Shown here: piece after piece, positions 56,690-64,000 of the stretch
Layout: each line of letters opens with the position of its first letter
Numbering within the stretch: position 1 is the first letter of the stretch
Assembly (NCBI RefSeq): GCF_003265705.1
Contig: NW_020312827.1
Coordinates: forward strand, 15,209,340-15,273,339
DNA from: Callorhinus ursinus
Lineage: Eukaryota > Chordata > Mammalia > Carnivora > Otariidae
DNA: 64,000 nucleotides
Direction: 5' to 3'
Position numbers and translations under genes: made by a program
The notes under the pieces: generated by a model
Told to the model about the DNA's origin: nothing
Databases searched by the model: none
What the model saw: only the letters and a program-made list of their open reading frames with translations

Positions 56690-57190
56690 CCACCCAAATT
56701 ATATTTTGCCTTATAGCTAGACAGCCTTTTTAAAATGCAAATCTGATGATGTCATCTTCCTTTTTAAAACACTCACATGGTGTAGGTGCCACAGTATCTT
56801 CTTTTTTTAAGATTTTATTTATTTATTTTACAGAGAGAGTGAGAGCACGAGCAGGGAGAGCAGTAGAAGGAGAGGGAGAAGCAGGCTCCCCGATGAGCAG
56901 GGAGCCCGATGCAGAGCTCGATCCCAGGGTCCAGGGATCATGACCTCAGCTGAAGGCAGACACTTAACCATCTGAGCCACCCAGGTGCCCCAGTGCCACG
57001 CCACACTATCTTTAATTTCACACCACACTCTCTGCACCCAAGACACACTGACTTACCTTTGGTTTTATGAATGAGCTTTCCTTCTCTACTTCAGGGCCTT
57101 TGTACATGCTGATCTCTCTGATTCTAGACTATAAGGTCTCTGAGGAAGGGGACTCTTTACATTCAATATCTATCTACTGCATTAATGAGT
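56690..57190 (+). mobile_element. L2 LINE fragment, split by SINE
   Basis: The left part has GCAAATCTGATGATGTCATC and TTAAAACACTCACATGG. The right part, after the SINE, has TTCAGGGCCTTTGTACATGC and TATAAGGTCTCTGAGGAAGG. This is the L2 3' order with the SINE at 56802-56991 inserted. Confidence 0.75.
56802..56991 (-). mobile_element. Carnivore SINE nested in L2
   Basis: Reverse copy: TTAAGATTTTATTTATTTATT, AGAGAGAGTGAGAGCACG, GAGCAGGGAGCCCGATGC, CTCGATCCCAGGG, TGAGCCACCCAGGTGCCCC. Flanking GCCACAGTATCTT (left) and GCCACACTATCTT (right, 57000-57012) are a duplication with one change. A few bases (AGTGCCAC) sit between the SINE and the right copy. Confidence 0.94.
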
Positions 57191-59593
57191 AATGTTACTT
57201 GAAAATATCAGATTCGATAACTAATAAAAAGATATTACAAGTTAATATAATCATAGAAATTATTCAAAAGAGCACATTCTCTTCAACCTGAAGGCTTATG
57301 GTTGTCAGGCTCTATACCTTGCAAGTACTGTTCTAATGTGTATATTTTAAATAATGTTTGCATATTTAGGGTCTCCAGGAGAAATGGGGCCTATGAAATA
57401 CCCATAGGCAGGATTAACAGTGTCTATAAGGTCTGCTATTTGATTCTCCTTAATCCTGGTAAGAAAGTAGACTAGCATTGTCCATTCAAAAAAAGAATGA
57501 ATTGTGACTTACGTATCCCCAGGCAAATGAATGCATTATTCACATGTTCACAAGCTCATGTAAAGCAAAGAAAGCCTAATGAAGATTTATATCAGGATCT
57601 ACTTCCTGACTTTAAAATTTATTATTCCTTGGACTTATCATGCAAGGGAAGTGATGGAAACTCCATCCTCTCAGCTATTAAGGCTCCATGAACAACAGAT
57701 TAGAAAGCACTCTAGGGACCCATCTTTCATGGATTTGGTGGGGTGGTGGTCATGGATTTGATGATACAGTTGGTCATCTATCTTTTCAATTTTTGTAAGA
57801 GGGCATAAGAAGAAAAGCTTTAATCATTGCTGAGTGATCTTGTTAAATAAATACAATAAGCTATGGAAGGGGATTAGCATCCTATGTTAACCTTGGTCTT
57901 TTACATGAATTGACTTGAAACCTCTGGCTTCCCCAAGCAGATACCGCTCTACCATGAACTCATAAACCCAATATGCATTTTTCTGCAGGGGTGCTTGACC
58001 ATGTGCTCTCATCCAGTGCTGAAATCTTCTCTTAGTCATCCTGCCTCTTCAGGGACTAGCAGAGTGCCTGTCACAAAGAAACCGTTGGACATTTGTTGGT
58101 GGCAAGAATGAATGGAGAGATGGATAAATGAATGAATGAATAAATGATGGAACTTGGCTTCATTCCTGGGAATTATATTGACTCACCACCAACTTTAAAA
58201 AAAGAATCCCAAATTTTGATACTACAGTCAATTCTCTTCAGTTGCTTTTAGCACCTCTTTTTTTTTTTTTTTTCTCACCCGGATTTCCTGTTGTGTCTGC
58301 TTTTCTTTCTCTTTCATGCTCTCTCTCAAAGTTTCCCATCCTGCTGAATTAAAGGTGAGTATTAGTGGACTTTATGACATCAAAACTTTATTCTGACCGA
58401 CAAAATCCATCTGGCTTTCTGTATTCTACTTTTAAAAACCTTTGACATAGGTTGTATTACTAAGTATTGCCACGTATGTTTTCCAATTTGGAAATCGGTG
58501 GAAAGGAGATAACTTTTAATTATCTTTGAACTGGGCAGCTTAACAGTTAAACCTGGTACTTAGAGGCTGTAATACAGAAAATCCATTTTTGGTTTGTTTT
58601 TGAAAAGCCAGCCATCCATTCTCTGAGCCAGTAAAAATCCTCTTTTATCTGAAAGTTTCTTTTCAACTTTAGTAATGTATGAAGACTGGGCTCTTCAGAG
58701 ATGGACCACAAATGGAATTTTAGGGGCTTTAAGACATTTGTGTGAATATTTGTGATAATACATTGCAGTGGTTACCTGTAACAGCAATATAGTTTGTCCT
58801 TTCTGAACATGGTAATTGGGATGCTTTCACTTTCTTATAAAATAATTGTTTTAAGATTATCTCTTAATATGACATATAAAGCATATTTCGAATATGTCTC
58901 CTTAATAATAAATAATGTAATTAATAATTAAAATGCTTATATTTAAGATACATAATTTAATAATAAACATGAGTCTAATTTACTCAAAGTCATAGATTTA
59001 CCGAAAGTCACATGTTGAAGAGTAAAACATCAGGTCTTTCTAACCTTAAAGACCACATTACATGCCAAGACCTCTTCTTAAGCAGTTTAAAGATGATATT
59101 GCAATTTGACATTTAAATTTTGAAAAATTATTTTTATTCCGGATTGTGGATCGGGTGGTTGAGACATTTCATCAGCTTTCAGTTGATTGTAAGAGAAGTT
59201 TCAGTGATACCTAATATGATGTTCTCTGAGTTGTGAAACTTCTGTCATATGCATTTGATTTTATAAATTGCTTTCATTTCATTAAGAATGTTTGTCTGGT
59301 AAATAGCTCCAGATTTGCTGTGAGAAAAGCCCAGGACAGATTCTTATACCCACCATTAATGAGCACTGAGAACTCACCACTGGGATGTAGACCCCAGCAT
59401 TTCTGAGCTACCAAAGCAAGCACTCCCCTGAAATATTCACTTGGGGCATAGCCCACATGACATCTCTGAAGACGAAGCTATACTGATTTCTTATTTGGAA
59501 AACAGTGTTTGGGGGATTTTTTACTCAAGATCAGTCAAAGAGAAGAAAAATGTAGTGCCATCATTTCTTTTCATGTACACAGTAAGTTTGTCT
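57191..59593. other. Unique AT-rich region, no gene seen
   Basis: (AATG)n-like short repeat at 58105-58148 and a T run at 58259-58273. A splice-like arrangement at 58300-58360 is discussed in findings. Otherwise no repeat that I can name and no credible coding frame over about 2.4 kb. Confidence 0.5.
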
Positions 59594-60210
59594 TTTTTTA
59601 AATATATTTTTTAATTTTATCTTATTATGTTATATTAATCACCATACATTACATCATTAGTTTTTGATGTAGTGTTCCATGATTCATTGTTTGTGTATAA
59701 CACCCAGTGCTCCATTCAATACATGCCCTCTTTAATACCCATCACCAGGCTAACCCATCCCCCCACCCCCCCTCCCCTCTAGAATCCTGAGTTTGTTTCT
59801 CAGAGTCCATAGTCTCTCATGGTTTGTCTCCCCCTCTGATTCCTCCCCCTTCATTTTTCCCTTCCTACTATCTTCTTTTTTTTTTTTTAACATATAATGT
59901 ATTATTTGTTTCAGAGGTACAGGTCTGTGATTCATCAGTCTTACACAATTCACAGTGCTCACCATAGCACATACCCTCCCCAATGTCTATCACCCAGCCA
60001 CCCCATCCCTCCGACCCCCCACCACTCCAGCAACCCTCAGTTTGTTTCCTGAGATTAAGAATTCCTCATATCAGTGAGATCATATGATGCATGTCTTTCT
60101 CTGATTGACTTATTTCACTCAGCATAATACCCTCTAGTTCCATCCACATCTTTGCAAATGGCAAGATTTTGTTTTTGTTTTTTTGTTTTTGTGATGGCTA
60201 CATAATATTC

Positions 60211-60263
<53 letters not shown>

Positions 60264-61862
60264 CACCACATCTTCTTTATAAATTAGTCTGTTGCTGGAC
60301 ATCTTGGCTCTTTCCATAGTTTGGCTATTGTGGACATTGTTGCTATAAATATTGGGGTGCATGTACCCCTTTGGATCCCTACATTTGTATCTTTGGGGTA
60401 AATACCCAGTAGTGCAATTGCTGGATCGTATGGTAGCTCTATTTTCAACTTTTTGAGGAACCTCCATACTGTTTTCCAGAGTGGCTGCACCAGCTTGCAT
60501 TCCCACCAACAGTGTAGGAGGGTTCCCCTTTCTCTGCATCCTTGCCAACATCTATTGTTTCCTGACTTGTTAATTTTAGCCATTCTGACTGGTGTGAGGT
60601 GATATCTCATTGAGGCTTTGATTTGGATTTCCCTGATGCTGAGCTATGTTGAGCACTTTTTTATGTGTCCGTTGGCCATTTGGATGTCTTCTTTGGAAAA
60701 ATGTCTGTTCATGTCTTCTGCCCATTTCTTTTTGATTGGATTATTTGTTCTTTGGGTGTTGAGTTTGATAAGTTCTTTATAGATTTTGGATACTAGCCCT
60801 TTATCTGATATGTCATTTGCAAACATCTTCTCCCATTCTGTCCATTGTCTTTTGGTTTTGTTGACTGTTTCTTTTGCTGTGCAAAAGCTTTTTATCTTGA
60901 TGAAGTCCCAATAGTTCATTTTTGTCCTTGCTTCCTTGTGCCTTTGGCAATGTTTCTAGGAAGAAGTTGCTGTGGCTGAGGTCAAAGAGGTTGCTGTGTT
61001 CTCCTCTAGGAGTTTGAGGGATTCCTGTCTCACAATTAGGTCTTTCAACCATTTTGAGTCTCTTTTTGTGTGTGGTGTAAGGAAATGGTCGAGTTTCATT
61101 CTTCTGCATGTGGCTGTCCAATTTTCCCAACACCATTGGTTGAAGAGACTGTCTTTTTTCCATTGGACATTCTTTCCTGTTTTGTCAAAGATTAGTTGAC
61201 CATAGAGTTGAGGGTCCATTTCTGGGCTCTCGATTCTGTTCCATTGATCTGTGTGTCTGTTTTTGTGCCAGTACCATACTGTCTTGATGATTACAGCTTT
61301 GTAATAGAGCTGGAAGTCCGGAATTGTGATGCCACCAGCTTTGCTTTTCTTTTTCAACATTCCTCTGGCTATTTGGGGTCTTTTCTGGTTCCATACAAAT
61401 TTTAGGATTATTTGTTCCATTTCTTTGAAAAAAGTGGATGGTATTTTGATAGGGATTGCATTAAATGTGTAGATTGCTCTAGGCAGCATTGATGTCTTCA
61501 CATTATTTGTTCTTCCAATCCATGAGCATGGAACGGTTTTCCATTTCTTTTTGTTTTCTTCAATTTCTTTCATGAGTATTTTATAGTTTTCTGAGTACAG
61601 ATTCTTTGCCTCTTTGGTTAGATTTATTCCTAGGTATCTTAAGGTTTTGGGTGCAATTGTAAATGGGATCGACGCCTTAATTTCTCTTTCTTCTGTCTTG
61701 TTGTTGGTGTATAGAAATGCCACTGATTTCTGTGCTTTGATTTTATATCCTGCCACTTTGCTGAATTCCTGTATGAATTCTAGCAGTTTTGGGGTGGAGT
61801 CTTTTGGGTTTTCCACATAAAGTATCATATCATCTGCAAAGAGTGAGAGTTTGACTTCTCTC
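59594..61862 (-). mobile_element. L1 3' half: ORF2 from RT box, 3' UTR and A tail
   Basis: Reverse-strand L1: A/T tail at 59594-59625, 3' UTR to about 60160 (AACACCCAGTGCTCC, CATCACCAGGCTAACC, ATTCCTCATATCAGTGAG), then the decayed C-terminal part of ORF2, whose first residues at 61864 lead into the LFADD reverse-transcriptase box. At about 61863 the L1 sense direction flips, and 61863-64000 is plus-strand L1. I read both as one insertion with a 5' inversion. A left-hand target-duplication candidate is CACAGTAAGTTTGTC near 59578-59592. Confidence 0.93.
60217..60262. repeat. (GT)n microsatellite inside L1 ORF2
   Basis: Pure GT run on the plus strand. In L1 sense it is a (CA)n run between GTGGTGTATA and AAATGGAATATT, the same L1 position as the array at 23507-23549. 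In one frame it reads as alternating His-Thr. Confidence 0.98.
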
Positions 61863-61864
61863 AT
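60284..61864 (-). pseudogene. L1 ORF2 C-terminal part (RT and Cys-rich segment), broken
   Basis: In the L1 this encoded the end of the reverse transcriptase and the C-terminal segment of the ORF2 protein, used in target-primed reverse transcription. The first 290 or so codons from 61864 are open and begin with the FADD catalytic box (residues 9-12). Near 61000-60920 two indels shift the frame out and back, so a stop appears at 60956. A later in-frame stop (TAG) lies at about 60641, and another (TAA, in the ACAGACTAATTT segment) at about 60284. The Cys/His signature C-X3-C-X7-H-X4-C is intact at about 60520-60575. The reading frame after the stops is the same as at the start. The copy cannot make a full ORF2 protein. 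Confidence 0.9.
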
Positions 61865-61887
61865 TCATCTATTCTCCTCTGGACAAA

Positions 61888-62793
61888 ATGACAAGATGGA
61901 AAAAATCACCTAAAAAAAAAAAAAAAGAACAAGAGGCAGTACTGACTGCCAGGGACTTAATCAATATGGACATTAGTAAGATGTAGGAACTAGAGTTCAG
62001 AATGACGATTATAAAGATACTAGCTGGGCTTGAAAGAAACATGGAAGATACTAGAGAAACCTTTTCTGGAGAACTAAAAGAACTAAAATCTAACCAAGTC
62101 GAAATCAAAAAGGTTATTAATGAGGTGCAATAAAAAATGGAGGCTCTAACAGCTAGGATAAATGAGGCAGAAGAGAGAATTAGTGATATAGAAGACCAAA
62201 TGATGGAAAACAAAGAATCTGAGGAAAAGAGAGATAAACAACTACTGGATCACGAGGGCAGAATTTGAGAGATAAGTGATACCATAAGAAGAAACAATAT
62301 TAGAATAATTGGGATCCCAGAAGAAGAAGAAAGAAAGAGAGAGGGGCAGAAGGTATATTGGAGCAAATAATAGTAGAGAACTTCCCTAATTTGGGGAAGG
62401 AAACAGGCATCAAAATCCAGGAGGCACAGAGAACCCCCCCTCAAAATCAGTAAAAAGAGGTCAACACCCTGACAAATAATAGTAAAACTTACGAGTCTCA
62501 GAGACAAAGAGAAAATCCTGAAAGCAGCTCGGGACAAGAGGTCTGTAACCTACAATGGTAGAAACATTAGATTGGCAACAGACCTATCCACAGGGACCTG
62601 GAAGGACAGAAAGGACTGACATGATATATTCAGAACACTAGATGAGAAAAATATGCAGCCAAGAATACTATATCCAGCTAGGCTGTCATTTAAAATAGAA
62701 GGAGAGATAAAAAGCTTCCAGGACAAACAAAAACTAAAAGAATTTGCAAACATGAAACCAGCCCTACAAGAAATATTGAAAGGGGTCCTCTAA
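61888..62793 (+). pseudogene. L1 ORF1 (RNA-binding chaperone), inactivated
   Basis: ORF1 encodes the trimeric coiled-coil RNA-binding protein of the L1 particle. The ATG at 61888 is followed by a basic Lys-rich N-terminus over a 15-A run (61912-61926), a Glu/Lys-rich coiled-coil part, and the RNA-recognition and C-terminal parts, ending at TAA 62791. The length, 302 codons including the stop, is normal. I find in-frame stops at 61984, 62131, 62266, 62470 and 62617. Two compensating indels lie near 62325-62345 and at the C run near 62436-62442, so the last third returns to the original frame. It cannot make protein. Confidence 0.88.
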
Positions 62794-62874
62794 GCAAAGA
62801 GAGAGCCTAAAAGCAGCATAGACCAGAAAGGAACACGGACAATATACAGTAACAGTCACCTTATAGGCAATACA

Positions 62875-64000
62875 ATGGCACTAAATTCATATCTTTCAGT
62901 AGTTACCCTGAATGTAAATGGGCTAAATGTCCCAATCAAAAGACACAGGGTATCAGACTGGATAAAAAAACAAGACCCACTGATACGCTGTCTGCAAGAG
63001 ACTCATTTTAGACACAAAGACACCTCCAGATTGAAAGTGAGGGGGTGGAAAACCACTTACCCTGCTAATGGACACCAAATGAAAGCTGGGGTGGCAATCC
63101 TTATATCAGACAAATTAGATTTTAAACCAAAGAGTATAATAAGAGATGAGGAAGGACACTATATCCTACTTAAAGGGTCTATCCAACAAGAAGATCTAAC
63201 AATTGTAAATATCTATGCCCTTAACATGGGCGCAGCCAATTATATAAGCAAATTAATAACAAAAGTAAAGAAACACATTGACAACAATACAATAATAGTA
63301 GGGGACTTTAACACCCACCCCCTCACTGAAATGGACAGATCATCTACGCAAAAGATCAACAAGGAAATAAAGGCTTTAAATGACACACTGGACCAGATGT
63401 ACTTCACAGATATATTCAGGACATTCCATCCCAAAGCAACAGAATACACATTCTTCTCTAGTGCCCATGGAATATTCTCCAGAATAGATCACATCCTAGG
63501 TCACAAATCAGATCTCAACTGGTACCAAAAGATTGGGATCATTCCCTGCATATTTTCAGACCACAGTGCTTCGGAACTAGAACTCAATCACAAGAGGAAA
63601 GTTGGAAAGAACTCAAATACATGGAGGCTAAAGAGCATCTTACTAAAGAATGAATGGGCCAACCAGGAAATTAAAGAATTAAAAAAATTCATGGAAACCA
63701 ATGAAAATGAAAACACAACTATTCAAAATCTTTGGGATGCAGCAAAGGCAGTCCTAAGAGGAAAGTATATAGCAATACAAGCCTTTCTCAAGAAACAAGA
63801 AAGGTCTCAAATACACAATCTAACCCTACACCTAAAGGAGCTGGAGAAAGAACAGCAAATAAAGTCTAAACCCAGCAGGAGAAGAGACATAATAAAGATC
63901 AGAGCAGAAATCAATGAACTAGAAACCAAAAGAACAGTAGAACAGATCAACGAAACTAGGAGCTGGTTCTATGAAAGAATTAATAAGATTGATAAACCCC
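62875..64000 (+). CDS. L1 ORF2 N-terminal part: AP-like endonuclease, open to window edge
   Basis: From ATG 62875 the frame stays open for 375 codons to the end of the window. The first ~240 residues are the apurinic-type endonuclease that nicks target DNA in L1 retrotransposition. I see the expected motifs in order: TLNVNGLN (Asn near residue 14), LQETHF (Glu and His near 43-45), VGDFNTHP (Asp and Asn near 145-147), RIDHI (Asp near 205) and SDHSA (Asp-His near 229-230). One motif is altered: IYALN where IYAPN is usual. The linker before the reverse transcriptase follows (KTKRT-like [17 protein letters not shown]). Because the segment is inverted relative to its own 3' half, it is not expected to yield functional L1. 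It is an open fragment, not a host gene. Confidence 0.85.
   Translation, partial: MALNSYLSVVTLNVNGLNVPIKRHRVSDWIKKQDPLIRCLQETHFRHKDTSRLKVRGWKTTYPANGHQMKAGVAILISDKLDFKPKSIIRDEEGHYILLKGSIQQEDLTIVNIYALNMGAANYISKLITKVKKHIDNNTIIVGDFNTHPLTEMDRSSTQKINKEIKALNDTLDQMYFTDIFRTFHPKATEYTFFSSAHGIFSRIDHILGHKSDLNWYQKIGIIPCIFSDHSASELELNHKRKVGKNSNTWRLKSILLKNEWANQEIKELKKFMETNENENTTIQNLWDAAKAVLRGKYIAIQAFLKKQERSQIHNLTLHLKELEKEQQIKSKPSRRRDIIKIRAEINELETKRTVEQINETRSWFYERINKIDKP

Larger units (their letters stand above)
61863..64000 (+). mobile_element. L1 5' half in inverted orientation (ORF1 to ORF2)
   Basis: Plus-strand L1 segment that starts about 25 bp before the ORF1 ATG (61888), contains all of ORF1 (to 62793), an 81-bp inter-ORF spacer and ORF2 from 62875, and runs off the window. 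It abuts the minus-strand 3' half with its 5' end at the junction. That is the expected product of twin priming. A separate head-to-head insertion is the alternative. Confidence 0.93.

Noticed and set aside
60972..61820. Plus-strand frames of 68-75 codons across the L1
   Set aside because: They are antisense to the L1 ORF2 coding strand.
61869..63449. Reverse-strand frames of 67-114 codons
   Set aside because: They are antisense to L1 ORF1 and ORF2 on the plus strand.
1..64000. CRISPR array, bacterial operons, plasmid or phage genes
   Set aside because: The regularly recurring units are dispersed SINEs in both orientations at irregular distances. The composition, MIR/L2/MER5 repeats and CpG depletion are mammalian.

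Overview
The window is mammalian nuclear DNA from a carnivore. The diagnostic feature is 18 copies of the tRNA-derived carnivore SINE (SINEC/Can-SINE). Each has a TGGCTCAGT-type A box, a GATCGAG-type B box, a CT-rich middle and an AAATAAATAAATAAAATCTT-like tail, and many have perfect or near-perfect target-site duplications (TSDs). The L1 3' ends (GGGTTAGCCTGGTGATGG, CACTGGGTGTTAT) are also of carnivore type. The CT-rich middle of the SINE at 13152-13343 looks like the arctoid (bear, seal, mustelid) form, but that is inference from memory of the families.

I find no credible host protein-coding gene, tRNA, rRNA or CRISPR array. Nearly all open frames are short, lie inside or antisense to repeats, or have no recognisable protein content. 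The region is best read as intergenic or deep intronic DNA: a layered deposit of mobile elements separated by AT-rich unique sequence, some of which looks like conserved non-coding sequence.

Layout. 0-4.2 kb: two SINEs, a MIR, an L1 3' end nested in an L2-like repeat, and an L2. 4.2-6.8 kb: AT-rich unique DNA. 6.8-15.3 kb: old L1M pieces, SINEs, an ERVL-type LTR (MLT2-like) split by a young L1 tail, and a carnivore L1 3' end. 15.3-23 kb: unique sequence with MIR copies and two SINEs. 23-26.3 kb: an L1 with two dinucleotide arrays, a hAT-like DNA element, and a MER5A carrying a SINE. 26.3-33 kb: mostly unique. 33-40.1 kb: a cluster of ancient LTR-type repeats ending in an MLT1-type LTR. 40-44.1 kb: MIR, L1/HAL1-like remnants and L2. 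44.16-44.25 kb: an isolated CpG-rich block with an NRF1-like site and a splice-donor-like sequence. 45-57.2 kb: SINEs, two abutting MaLR-type LTRs, an L1M 3' UTR and L2. 57.2-59.6 kb: unique. 59.6-64 kb: a large rearranged L1.

The most informative region is the right end. An L1 3' half (minus strand; RT box onward, 3' UTR and A tail) meets, at about 61863, a plus-strand segment that starts just before ORF1 and runs through the ORF2 endonuclease to the window edge. That order and orientation is what twin-primed L1 inversion predicts, and it gives a testable end point about 1 kb beyond the window. Within this L1, ORF1 has five in-frame stops and two compensating frameshifts. The first 375 codons of ORF2, with all recognisable endonuclease catalytic residues, have none.
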